Shown here: positions 27,503 to 36,109 of the stretch, piece by piece | Numbering within the stretch: the stretch's first letter is position 1 | How the letters are laid out: each line of letters opens with the position of its first letter | DNA from: JANXQG01 sp964615095 | Lineage (GTDB): Bacteria; Planctomycetota; Planctomycetia; Pirellulales; Thermoguttaceae | Direction: 5' to 3' | NCBI GenBank assembly: GCA_964615095.1 | Contig: CAZTPX010000038.1 | Span: 1-64,000 of the forward strand | Length of the DNA stretch: 64,000 bases | The notes under the pieces: generated by a model | Seen by the model: only the letters and a program-made list of their open reading frames with translations | What the model was told of the DNA's origin: nothing | Database searches by the model: none | Made by a program: the position numbers and the translations under genes

Positions 27503-29044
27503 TCAGACCGGCAGGGCTTCCGCCGCGGCGGTGGCCAGCTTGTACTCCACGCCGTCGTGCAGGAACACGCAGTTTCCTCCGCGCCGGTGACTGGCGTCCA
27601 GGGCCATTTCCAGCTTGCGAAAAAGGGCCACCATGTCATCGGCGTTGCCCACCTCGATCAGGCCCACGCTGACCGTAAAGCCGACTTTTGCGTCGCCTGT
27701 CTTGATCGCCACCTGGGTTGCCGCTTCGCGAATCCGCTCGGCCACGCGGACGGCATCCGCAAGTTGGGCCTTGGGCAGGAGGAAGGCCAGGCAACTCTCG
27801 CTGTAGCGGGCCACCGTATCCATCTCTCGCACGCCGGCGAATACGACGCGCGCGAGACTCCGCCCTAGCAGGTCGCGGAACTCCGCATCGCGGAAGCGCG
27901 TGAGCGTTTCGAACTGATCGATTTCCACGAGGACCAGCGTCAACGTCGGACCACCCCGCTTCCATTCGGCCACGCGGTTGTGGACGTGCTGGCAGAAAGC
28001 GGTACGATTGAACATCGCCAGCAGATTGTCGATATGTTCCACGATTGCAGAGGGTTCACCGCTTGGCTCCTTGGCCGGGGCCAAAGGCTTGGGCACCTCG
28101 ACGAACTGGGGTGGCGGCGCCACCAGCGCCTCGACGGGCTTCTCGGCGTCGTCGATGATGGGCAGGATCCGCTCGCCATCGTGCCAGTGGGCGCAGTTCC
28201 GGCCTGCTTCCTTCGAGGCGTAGAGGGCCGCATCGGCCCGATGGACGATCGCTTCCTGGGTCTCCTCGCCCCGCGCCTGGGCGGCGCCGATGCTGATCGT
28301 CACGTGCAGCGTGCCGGCGGGAACTTTGAACTCGGTGGCCGCGATCGCCTTGCGCAACCGCGTCAGGGCCCGCTGGACCTCGGCAATCGTGGCGCGGTTG
28401 AAGATCACCACGAATTCCTCGCCGCCGTAACGGGCGATGGAATCGCTCTCGCGCAGCACGCGCCGCAAGATGCGGCCTGTGCCGCGGAGGACTTCGTCGC
28501 CTGCCTGATGGCCGTAAGTGTCGTTGAGGCGTTTGAACTTGTCCAGGTCGATCATGGCCAGCGTGAAGACTTGTCCGGCCCCGTGGAAATCGGCCAGGCA
28601 GCGGGCGATGTCGGTTTCGAAGGCTCGGCGATTACCCACCAGCGTCAAGGCGTCAGTGCGGGCCTCGGCGGCATGCGACTCGACCAGCCGGACCTGCTCG
28701 CGGAGCCGGTCCTCGGCCTGGTCCAACCGCCCCTGCATGGTCTTATTGACATCGACCAGCCGGGTGACGACGTTGAGGATCTTGGCCGGCTCGCGCAGCT
28801 TGTCGCCCTGCAACTCGACGTTGATTTCCTCGACGCGCGTGTGGTGTTCTCCCAAATCCACGGCCACGTTGGAGATCAATGTTTGCAGGCAACCGACCAG
28901 TTCCTGCGCGCGGCGGACCTCCTCCTTGTCGACCGGAGTTTCCGGCGCTGCCGCTCCGCGACTCCGTAGCCACCATCCGGCAACCAGGCCGGCGAGCCCG
29001 CCCGTCAAGGCGAAAATGACATAGACCGTCGAGACAGACAACAT
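27503..29044 (-). CDS. Double-GGDEF diguanylate cyclase
   Basis: Predicted membrane-anchored c-di-GMP synthase, 513 aa. There is one N-terminal membrane helix (residues about 5-27), then a helical linker. The first GGDEF domain (about 130-295) has the active signature RYGGEEF. The second (about 340-500) has YSESCL in place of GGDEF and is probably inactive. ALTLVGNRRAFE and LAMIDLDKFKRLNDTYGHQAGD are conserved only in the first. An active-plus-degenerate arrangement suggests autoregulation or GTP/c-di-GMP sensing by the second domain. Confidence 0.92.
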   Translation of the reverse strand: MLSVSTVYVIFALTGGLAGLVAGWWLRSRGAAAPETPVDKEEVRRAQELVGCLQTLISNVAVDLGEHHTRVEEINVELQGDKLREPAKILNVVTRLVDVNKTMQGRLDQAEDRLREQVRLVESHAAEARTDALTLVGNRRAFETDIARCLADFHGAGQVFTLAMIDLDKFKRLNDTYGHQAGDEVLRGTGRILRRVLRESDSIARYGGEEFVVIFNRATIAEVQRALTRLRKAIAATEFKVPAGTLHVTISIGAAQARGEETQEAIVHRADAALYASKEAGRNCAHWHDGERILPIIDDAEKPVEALVAPPPQFVEVPKPLAPAKEPSGEPSAIVEHIDNLLAMFNRTAFCQHVHNRVAEWKRGGPTLTLVLVEIDQFETLTRFRDAEFRDLLGRSLARVVFAGVREMDTVARYSESCLAFLLPKAQLADAVRVAERIREAATQVAIKTGDAKVGFTVSVGLIEVGNADDMVALFRKLEMALDASHRRGGNCVFLHDGVEYKLATAAAEALPV

Positions 29045-29129
29045 CGTGTGATTCCCAAGAAAGCTTGCAAACAGCCTCTAAGAGAATCTAGGACATCAAA
29101 GACGGCGTGGCGGCGGAAAAAGCGGACCG

Positions 29130-29804
29130 TCAGACAACCGGCGTCTTGCGCGGCCGGCCGCGCGGCCGCATGGTCGCTTCAAGCCCTAGTTTCGCTACAA
29201 TCCGTTGCTGCCACTTGGCGTCGCCCAAGGGCGTGCCGCGGACCACGCTGTGCCGCACGAGGGCCAGTTCCTCGGCGGTCAACGGCGTCTGCAACGACTT
29301 GAGCCAGTTCCGCCCGCGCTCGACCGGGCCGGGATCGATGCGGGGAAGTTTCACGCCGTGTATTTCCGCGACGGCCGACGACCAGCACCATTGTTCGGGC
29401 GCGCGCAACTTCAATTCCTTGAGCCGCAGGGGATTCTGCTCGATATAGCGCAGCACCGTCAATAGGTACTCGTTCGCCTGGATGGGAAATGCCCGGAAGC
29501 GGCCCGCCCAAACGTGGCCGCTCGTTCCGTGCAGGCTATGGTAGCGACGGACGTGGCTCGTCAGCAGCCATTGCATCCAGTAACTCAGGTCGCCGTCCTT
29601 GCGCGGCCAGAGGACCATGTGGAAGTGGTCGGGCAACAAGCAGTAGGCCAGCAAGCGCACGTTGCGGGTCTCGGTTTCCTCACGCAGAAGTTCCACAAAA
29701 TCGGTATAGTCGCGGGTCGTGCGGAAGATCTTCGTCCCGCCGTTTCCGCGGTTGAGAACGTGGTAACAGACGCCCCCGGCAGATGCTCTGGCAACTCGTG
29801 GCAT
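29130..29804 (-). CDS. REP-associated tyrosine transposase (RAYT, Y1/HUH family)
   Basis: A 224-aa single-strand DNA transposase of the TnpA_REP type. The protein begins MPRVARASAGGVCYHVLNRG, a typical opening. The metal-binding HUH motif appears as DHFHMVLW (HFH), with the catalytic tyrosine in LRYIEQNPLR. The final 50 residues are a basic, RAYT-style tail. It is bordered upstream by a nested palindrome (29961-30109). It may mobilise the palindromes that fill this window's gaps. Confidence 0.88.
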   Translation of the reverse strand: MPRVARASAGGVCYHVLNRGNGGTKIFRTTRDYTDFVELLREETETRNVRLLAYCLLPDHFHMVLWPRKDGDLSYWMQWLLTSHVRRYHSLHGTSGHVWAGRFRAFPIQANEYLLTVLRYIEQNPLRLKELKLRAPEQWCWSSAVAEIHGVKLPRIDPGPVERGRNWLKSLQTPLTAEELALVRHSVVRGTPLGDAKWQQRIVAKLGLEATMRPRGRPRKTPVV

Positions 29805-29960
29805 ACGTTTTCGAGTCCTTGTCCATCAAGAGTTTCAGAATCGGAAAGTAATCGCTGCACAACGCAAGCAACCTGCGCGCGGTCTTGCGACCCCCCGCGC
29901 ATGGTCGCGCAAACCTACCCAGAGAATACCCTACAACGCGGTCCATGTCAATAAATAAAG

Positions 29961-30109
29961 AGTGTCCCCAAGGAGAATGGCAAAGTCTGGCAGGACAGCC
30001 CTCCGCAGCACGGAATTCACTCCGTTTTGCCCTAAAAAGGGCAAGGCCACGGAATAAATTCCGTGCTACGAAGGACTTTGCAATTCTCCTGAAGTGTCCC
30101 CAAGGAGAA
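29961..30109. repeat. Nested palindrome next to the RAYT gene (family E)
   Basis: Direct repeats AGTGTCCCCAAGGAGAA lie at 29961-29977 and 30093-30109. Inside them, GGAGAATGGCAAAGTC (29972-29987) pairs with GACTTTGCAATTCTCC (30074-30089). Innermost is a CACGGAAT/ATTCCGTG stem with a CTACGAA tail, as at 1525. The remaining bases of the 315-base gap (29805-29960) hold no gene. Confidence 0.85.
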
Positions 30110-30119
30110 CCGCCGCAAC

Positions 30120-31436
30120 TCAATTCCACGCCGGCTGGCCGGTGGACTCGATTACCCGCAGCCAGAGCTCGCTCTCGGGCGAAAGCTGTTTCTTACGCGC
30201 CACTGCCGTACAAATCGGTATGTGTAGAAACTGCCCGTGCTCCATGCCGATGAGCACATCGGTCTTGCCGGCCAGGGCGGCATGCACGGCGTGCCGGGCC
30301 ATGGCGTCGCACAACAGGCTGTCGTCGGAATTGGCGGGCACACTGCGGATGATGTAACTGGGATCGATGTACTTGATGTTGATGGGGATGCCGGCTGCCT
30401 TGAAATAGTACGAGATCTTGTCGCGGAGGAACACGCCGATGTCCAGCAACTTGCGATTGCCCGAGGCATCGCATTCGCCGCTCTCGCAGTCGAATAAGTG
30501 CTGCCCAGCCCCCTCGGCAACGACGATCACGGCATGCTGCCGGGCCGCGATCCGCTTCCGCAGGGCGTCGAGGAATCCGCCGGGCCCTTCCAGTGGAAAA
30601 CGGACCTCGGGGATCAGCACGAAGTTGGCCTCCTGGCTGGCCAGGGCCGCGCCGGCGGCGATGAAACCGGCGTGGCGGCCCATGAGCTTGACCAGGCCGA
30701 TGCCGTTGGGGGCGTCGCGGGCTTCCGTGTGGGCGCAGTTGATCGCCTCGCGGGCCTTTTCCAGTGCGGTACCGTAGCCGAACGATCGCGCTACGAACGG
30801 CAAATCGTTGTCGATCGTCTTGGGAATGCCCACCACGGCGATCCGGGCGCCGCGCCGCAGGGCTTCCATGGCGATGGCGTGCGTGCCGCGCTGCGTGCCG
30901 TCGCCACCCAGGCAGAACAACAAGTTGATGCCTTCGTTTTGCAGGTAATCGACAATCACCGCGGCCTCTTCCGGGCCGCGCGAGGAACGCAGCACGGTGC
31001 CGCCCAGGTTATGGATGCGCTCCACGTATTCGGGCGTCAGCCGCAGCGGCGGCGGGCCCTTGGCCGGATTCAGCCCCTGGTAGCCATAGCGGATGCCCAG
31101 CACAGACGGCACGCCGTAGCGGTGGTGAAGTTGCAGGAAGGCCGAACGGATGACGTTGTTCAAGCCGGGACAAAGCCCGCCGCAGGTAACGATCGCCGCC
31201 TTGCACTCTCGGGGATCGAAGAAGATCTTTTCCCGCGGACCGGCCAGTTCCATCGACAGGTCGCTGCGCGGGGGCCAGCCGGGGCCCGTTTCGATCTGGT
31301 AGAGCAACCTCGCGTCGTCCGGTACGAAGTCTCCCAGGCCATCGCCTTGCACGGTGGAAAGCCCCAACGGCGAGGGGATCGTCGCTGGGCCAAGCGTGGG
31401 CACGATAAAGTCCTGGGGTGTCAGTTCGGCATCCAT
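30120..31436 (-). CDS. 6-phosphofructokinase (ATP-dependent type by motif)
   Basis: Phosphorylates fructose 6-phosphate in glycolysis. The protein is 438 aa from ATG 31436, preceded by GGAGGAAG. Motifs: AIVTCGGLCPGLNN, LGGDGTQRG, IPKTIDNDLP, LMGRHAGFIA. GGDGT is the ATP-type residue choice, while the Lys in PKTIDND also occurs in pyrophosphate-dependent and plant-type enzymes. This pattern matches long plant-like ATP-PFKs more than E. coli PfkA; the donor should be treated as likely rather than proven. Confidence 0.9.
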   Translation of the reverse strand: MDAELTPQDFIVPTLGPATIPSPLGLSTVQGDGLGDFVPDDARLLYQIETGPGWPPRSDLSMELAGPREKIFFDPRECKAAIVTCGGLCPGLNNVIRSAFLQLHHRYGVPSVLGIRYGYQGLNPAKGPPPLRLTPEYVERIHNLGGTVLRSSRGPEEAAVIVDYLQNEGINLLFCLGGDGTQRGTHAIAMEALRRGARIAVVGIPKTIDNDLPFVARSFGYGTALEKAREAINCAHTEARDAPNGIGLVKLMGRHAGFIAAGAALASQEANFVLIPEVRFPLEGPGGFLDALRKRIAARQHAVIVVAEGAGQHLFDCESGECDASGNRKLLDIGVFLRDKISYYFKAAGIPINIKYIDPSYIIRSVPANSDDSLLCDAMARHAVHAALAGKTDVLIGMEHGQFLHIPICTAVARKKQLSPESELWLRVIESTGQPAWN

Positions 31437-31542
31437 GATTACAACTTCCTCCGAAATGAAAGACGGCGGCAAATGGTTCCGTCAGGATACCATATTCCGG
31501 GACGGAATCCAATCGCTTGCACCGAGCCGATGAAAGCTCTTC

Positions 31543-31830
31543 TCAATTGAAACAGAAGGCGTCGTTCGTCCGAATGTCGAAGTAGAGGCAGACGTTGCAG
31601 GCCTTCTCCACGTGGGCGAGGAGGAATTCGTCCATCCGGCCCTCCGGGATGCCCGCCAGCTTGTACTTATGCACCAGCCCCACACGCGTCAGCTCGCCGT
31701 ATTCCAGCGTCATCCCGTCGGTCGGCAGCCGCTCGAGAATGGCAAAGCCGTGCTCCTCCGTTTCCAGTTTGGCGCGGTCTTTGGGAACCCCCCGGTAAAA
31801 CTCCTTGAGCAGGCTTATCCTTGGATCCAT
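31543..31830 (-). CDS. Uncharacterised 95-aa protein
   Basis: ATG 31830 opens MDPRISLLKEFYRGVPKDRA; the 95-residue product ends FDIRTNDAFCFN. It overlaps the downstream end of the HAD gene by 16 bases, so both are probably one transcript. No membrane or signal segment, no family I can name. The even hydrophobic pattern and overlapping arrangement support a real gene. Confidence 0.65.
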   Translation of the reverse strand: MDPRISLLKEFYRGVPKDRAKLETEEHGFAILERLPTDGMTLEYGELTRVGLVHKYKLAGIPEGRMDEFLLAHVEKACNVCLYFDIRTNDAFCFN

Positions 31831-32411
31831 GGCTTGATTTCGTCGAAGGTTTGGAATGCCCGGGCCGCTGACCAGCCGCTTGGCCGGCACACTGTACTCA
31901 GGGTGGGCGGACGGTATATGGCGACCGGGTAATAGACGTGTACTCCGAAGCGCGGTCCCAGCGTGATGTTGACCGCCTCATCGTCGATGAGGTGTTCAAT
32001 CCCCCAGGCTTTGCAAAAGCCGATCTTGTTGCCGGTCGTGAACAGGTAATCGAACGGAATTTCGTTGTCCCCCAGCCATTTCCTCGTGGAGTCCTGCGTT
32101 CGCCGCAAATCGCGGCGCGTGCAGATCACGATCCGCCAACCGGCTTGCCGGAGCCACTGCGCGAAGCGGACGCCATCGGCGCGGGCCTCGGCAAGCTCAT
32201 AGCACCGCTGGTGGATCTTGGACCGGAAAAACGAATGTTCGGTGCAAAGAAGGTCACTGCTCTCGGTCCAGCCGCTGCGCACTTTCGCGAGGTAGTCCTG
32301 AAACACCTCTTCGGAAAGGGCGTATATTTCGTCGCGGACAAACTGCGTCCGCTGCAAAGTCTCCGTAAAGTTGTTCAGCGTGTCGTCCAAATCGATGGCA
32401 ATGGTTTTCAT
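31815..32411 (-). CDS. HAD-family phosphatase, 5'(3')-deoxyribonucleotidase-like
   Basis: A 198-aa HAD hydrolase. Motif I is IDLDDTLNNF (DxDxT with both aspartates), motif II lies in RIVICTRRD and motif III in a lysine region (GNKIGFCKAW). HLIDDEAVN supplies the motif IV acidic pair. Length and DLDDTLNN are close to small nucleotidases of the NT5C type. ATG 32411 fits the motif I strand; the eight residues upstream look like spacer. It is likely to be involved in nucleotide salvage. Confidence 0.8.
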   Translation of the reverse strand: MKTIAIDLDDTLNNFTETLQRTQFVRDEIYALSEEVFQDYLAKVRSGWTESSDLLCTEHSFFRSKIHQRCYELAEARADGVRFAQWLRQAGWRIVICTRRDLRRTQDSTRKWLGDNEIPFDYLFTTGNKIGFCKAWGIEHLIDDEAVNITLGPRFGVHVYYPVAIYRPPTLSTVCRPSGWSAARAFQTFDEIKPWIQG

Positions 32412-32611
32412 GACGTCGTCCCGGCCCGCGAGCAAACCGCAACCGGGCCCGTATGCTGGGCCAGAAAATGTCTAGTGTATCCGATCGCGGCCCATGCGCA
32501 AACCGCAATTCTGGAAGCTGGCTTGCTTGATTAGACGCGATCTAACCCAAATATTGCAGTGGCTGGAGAAGGCACCGGGCAAGCGCTATCAAAACTCAAT
32601 TTAGAGCGCGG

Positions 32612-33298
32612 CTATTTGGCGACGTTTTCCTGCCCGATTTGCCGGAACGTCAATGCGGCCCGCTCGCGCACGGCCGGATTTCGGTCCTCAAGCAACGGCG
32701 TCAGGCTCGGTATGACCTCCGGGCCCAGCCTTCCCAAGGTGTGGGCGGCGTCGCTGGCGATGTATGGGTCGGGATCTCGAACCGATTGGGCCAAATCCTG
32801 AATCGCGCTCTTGGCCGCCGGCCCTATGTCGGCCAGGGCCAAGACGCTCGCCTGCCGGACCGAGGCGCTACAATCTTTCAGCCGCTGCGCCAACGCAGGC
32901 ACGGCAGCCTTGGCGTCTGGCCCGATCTTCCGCAACGTCTGCGCGGCGAGTTCCCGCACGCACGGGTTCGGATCGAAAAGCATGGCGGCAACGCTGGGCA
33001 CGGCGTCCGGTCCCATCTTCTCCAAGATGTGGCCGGCATCGACGGCGACATACCGGTCCCGGTCTCGAAGCACGCGAGCGAGGTCCGGGATCGTGGCGTT
33101 GGCTGCCGGTCCCATTTCGCCTAGGGCGAGGACGGCCGCTTGGCGGACTGAGGCGTTGCCATCGCAAAGCCGCTGAGCAAGTGCCGATACGGCCATGCTG
33201 GCCAAGGGTGGAATCGGGGGCGCGGCATAGACCGTTTGGGCTAGCCCCCCACCAACAGCCAAAAGAACCACCATCGAGAGCAATGCTTGTCGTTTCAT
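32612..33298 (-). CDS. Exported HEAT-repeat protein
   Basis: A 228-aa protein with a signal peptide (residues 1-25, ending VYAAP) and five or six HEAT units of about 30 residues, for example SVRQAAVLALGEMGPAANA and CVRELAAQTLRKIGPDAKA. HEAT arrays bind other proteins. Location in the cell envelope is inferred from the signal peptide. No neighbour shares its strand and spacing. Confidence 0.88.
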   Translation of the reverse strand: MKRQALLSMVVLLAVGGGLAQTVYAAPPIPPLASMAVSALAQRLCDGNASVRQAAVLALGEMGPAANATIPDLARVLRDRDRYVAVDAGHILEKMGPDAVPSVAAMLFDPNPCVRELAAQTLRKIGPDAKAAVPALAQRLKDCSASVRQASVLALADIGPAAKSAIQDLAQSVRDPDPYIASDAAHTLGRLGPEVIPSLTPLLEDRNPAVRERAALTFRQIGQENVAK

Positions 33299-33515
33299 AA
33301 TGTGCTCCAGCAGGTTGGGAGTGTAGTCTTATCGTCGGGTGATCCGGCCGCTTTTCTTACCCAAAATGGCGTATCCGGCAGATCTTGCCCCCTTTGCGCG
33401 CAAGTATCCGGCACACTCCGTGTGCCGGTTACCATTCCACGCAGAGACTAGCCGAACAGTCTCCGTAGCATATCCCCTCTCCCTCCGGGAGAGGGGAGGG
33501 TTCTCGGATAGCCAC
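33299..33515. repeat. Gap with family H-like repeat
   Basis: CCCCTCTCCCTCCGGGAGAG (33474 on) is a near-perfect palindrome, followed by TTCTCGGATAGCC. Upstream GACTAGCCGAACAGTCTCC resembles the left end of family H. No gene is visible. Confidence 0.55.
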
Positions 33516-34982
33516 TCACTCCGCCTTGCCTATCAGTGGCGTTTCTTTGGTTGGTCCAAAGCCGACGTTCACCTCGGCATTGCACTGCACCTCTTCTCCG
33601 GCAAAGTGCAAACGGATCGTAACAATGAACGGCGTTTCGTAGAAGCAGAGCTTGGCCGTGAACGTGCCGTCCGCTGTCCAGGCGCCGCTGGCCGCTGCCG
33701 GCTGCAACGGCAACTCACCCCAAGCCACTCGTCCCTTCCGCCACGCGCCGCGGCCGCAAACAATCGGCTGTTCCGCGCCGTCCCGGTGTACGACGAGCGT
33801 TACGTCGTCGTCGATTCCATCGCGCCGGAGTGTGATTGCTTGGAGCTTGTGGTGATTGGCCGGAAACACGTACTTCTTGCCCCATACCTTCGCCGGAACC
33901 CTTGCACCTTGCTGGGAAGAGAGCGACAGTCCCTTGAGCGCGCGCAGGAGTTTATTGGCTGCTTCGTCATCGGGGGCCAGCGGCGCGGGCTTCATGCCCG
34001 GCAGAAGTTTGTCCCAGACCAGATTCAGCACTGCCTGCATGTCTTTCACGCCGCTGGTGATAACGAGCACGGCGTCCTGCTCGGGCATTACAACGCAGTA
34101 TTGGCCGAAGGCCCCGTCGCCGCGATAGGCGCCATGACGGCAGCGCCAGAACTGGTATCCGTAACCCTGGTCCCAGTCGCTTGTCGGGTTGCTGCCGTTG
34201 GACGTCTGCCGGGCAGTGGCCGCTTCCACCCAGGCCGCGGGGATGAGTTGTTTCCCCTGCCACTTGCCCTTTTGCAAATAGAGCTGGCCAAAGCGGGCGA
34301 TGTCTTCCGTGCGAATGCTCAAGCCGAAGCCGCCGGCCGAAATGCCTTGGGGACTGGTTTCCCAGGTCGGGTGTTCGATGCCCAGCGGCCCGAACAGGCG
34401 GGGGCGAAGATAATCGAGAACGGTCATGCCGGTGGCCTTCTGCACGATGGCCGAGAGCATGTAGGTTCCCGACGTGTTGTAGAGGAAATGCGTACCCGGC
34501 TTGAAGGGGACGGGCTGCGCGAGGAAGCTCTTGGTCCAAGGCCGATCGGGCGTGCGCAGCGGCTCGCTTTGCTGCCCCGTGGACATGCGGAGCAGGTCGC
34601 TGACGCGCATCGCCTTGAGATTATTACTCGGCTCAGCCGGGGCGTCTTCGGGAAAGAACTTCAGAACTTCGTCGTCGAGGCTGAGTTTGCCCTCCGCGAT
34701 CGCCAGCCCTACGGCTGTCGAACAGAAGCTCTTGCTCAGCGAGTACAAGGAGTGGGGCGACTGGGCGTTATAGGGCGCCCACCAGCCTTCCGCCACGACC
34801 TGACCGTGACGCAATAGCATGACGCTGTTCATCGATTCGATGTTCTTGTCGGCCGTTTCCACGAAGGCGAGAATGGCCGAAGATTCGACGCCTTGTGCTT
34901 CCGGGTTGCTGCGCGGCAAGTCCGCGGCAAAGCAGATGGAACCAGCGAGCACGACGAGTGCCATGAGAGAGCAAGTTTTCAT
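33516..34982 (-). CDS. Exported serine hydrolase, beta-lactamase class C fold
   Basis: A 488-aa exported enzyme of the beta-lactamase/transpeptidase-like superfamily. The signal peptide (1-19) ends ICFAA. The SxxK motif is SLSKSF (nucleophile serine near residue 83), and YNTSG supplies the tyrosine motif. A C-terminal domain of about 110 residues follows the catalytic part. Often these are esterases or peptidases rather than beta-lactamases. The sugar isomerase gene ends 13 bases before this one starts, so the two are co-transcribed. Confidence 0.88.
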   Translation of the reverse strand: MKTCSLMALVVLAGSICFAADLPRSNPEAQGVESSAILAFVETADKNIESMNSVMLLRHGQVVAEGWWAPYNAQSPHSLYSLSKSFCSTAVGLAIAEGKLSLDDEVLKFFPEDAPAEPSNNLKAMRVSDLLRMSTGQQSEPLRTPDRPWTKSFLAQPVPFKPGTHFLYNTSGTYMLSAIVQKATGMTVLDYLRPRLFGPLGIEHPTWETSPQGISAGGFGLSIRTEDIARFGQLYLQKGKWQGKQLIPAAWVEAATARQTSNGSNPTSDWDQGYGYQFWRCRHGAYRGDGAFGQYCVVMPEQDAVLVITSGVKDMQAVLNLVWDKLLPGMKPAPLAPDDEAANKLLRALKGLSLSSQQGARVPAKVWGKKYVFPANHHKLQAITLRRDGIDDDVTLVVHRDGAEQPIVCGRGAWRKGRVAWGELPLQPAAASGAWTADGTFTAKLCFYETPFIVTIRLHFAGEEVQCNAEVNVGFGPTKETPLIGKAE

Positions 34983-34995
34983 GAGTTTTATCTTT

Positions 34996-35943
34996 CTAAT
35001 CGCATTGTACGCCGATCTTTCGGCCTAGCGTTTGAATATACTTTCGAGCCTTGTCGTACGGTTCCGGGCCGTTGAGGTGTTCCAACATCAAAGTCACTTC
35101 GCCCGGCAAGGCGGCGACCCGCTTCAAATAGGTGGTGTAATCGAGCACTCCCGTGCCGGGGATGACTTCCAAAAGGTGAACATTCATTTCCACCGGATCG
35201 GACCAGGCCAGGTCCTTGGCGTGGCAGCTTACGATCCACGGCCCCAGCTTGTCGAACAACTCGTTCAGCACTGCCGTGTTCTCGTAGAATCTCTGCGGGG
35301 AGTTCACCACGTTGCACGGATCGAGATGAACGCCGAAGGCCGGTCGGTCCACCGCCTTGATCATGGCCAGGTAGGAATCGGGCGTGTCGGGCAGTGCCCA
35401 GCCCATCATCTCGAAGCAGAACTTGGCCCGCTTGGGTCGCACGGCGTCGATGATTTTGCGAGCGTTCTCCACACTGGCATCGAAGAACTCTTTCGACAGG
35501 TTCTTCGGATGCGGGCCAAACCATGACTTCGTGTTGTACGACCCGGCGATATCGACGCAGCAACGAGCGCCGAGCGCTTCGGCCAGGGCCAGCCCGTCGC
35601 TGACCATTTTCAAGTTGGCCGCCCGCCGGACCGGATCGGCGTCGAGTAGATTGCACCAGCGGCCCACCTCGGCCAGGACCACATCATGTTTGGCGAACGC
35701 CTGGGAAACGTCGCGGATTTGCTGCCGATCGTCCAGAGCTACTGCCGGACAATAGGCCGCACGGTAGCCCAATTTGCGGTGGGCCAAAGCCATTTCTTCA
35801 GGGTCTTTCGTGCCGTTGAAGATCGGCCCGCCCAGGCGAACGAACGGTCCTTTGCGGCTTGGTTCATCGGCAGGCAGGAGGCACGGCGTCAAGGTGGCTG
35901 CCGCAGCGGCTACCGTGCCCACGAGAAAATCACGACGGTACAT
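34996..35943 (-). CDS. Exported sugar-phosphate isomerase/epimerase (TIM barrel)
   Basis: A 315-aa xylose-isomerase-like TIM barrel protein with a twin-arginine signal (MYRRDFLVGTVAAAAA). Metal-binding segments look intact: FCFEMMGW (Glu), GVHLDPCNVVN (Asp), SCHAKDLAW (His) and MLEHLNG (Glu). Many such planctomycete proteins are thought to act on sugars or inositols. It heads a two-gene operon with the serine hydrolase, divergent from the GH2 gene, so a shared carbohydrate role is likely. Confidence 0.85.
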   Translation of the reverse strand: MYRRDFLVGTVAAAAATLTPCLLPADEPSRKGPFVRLGGPIFNGTKDPEEMALAHRKLGYRAAYCPAVALDDRQQIRDVSQAFAKHDVVLAEVGRWCNLLDADPVRRAANLKMVSDGLALAEALGARCCVDIAGSYNTKSWFGPHPKNLSKEFFDASVENARKIIDAVRPKRAKFCFEMMGWALPDTPDSYLAMIKAVDRPAFGVHLDPCNVVNSPQRFYENTAVLNELFDKLGPWIVSCHAKDLAWSDPVEMNVHLLEVIPGTGVLDYTTYLKRVAALPGEVTLMLEHLNGPEPYDKARKYIQTLGRKIGVQCD

Positions 35944-36109
35944 GGTACGTTCCTTCGGATTGGTTTAGATCGAGACTAGTCGATACTCGAAATGTTCGAT
36001 TGTGCTCCATGTTAACAAGGAGAAACGCGACTTTCCAGTTCTCTCTGGAAGTTGGGACTGGATTTTCCCTTTGACCGGAAAGATAATCATGCCAAAGGAG
36101 GATCATTTC

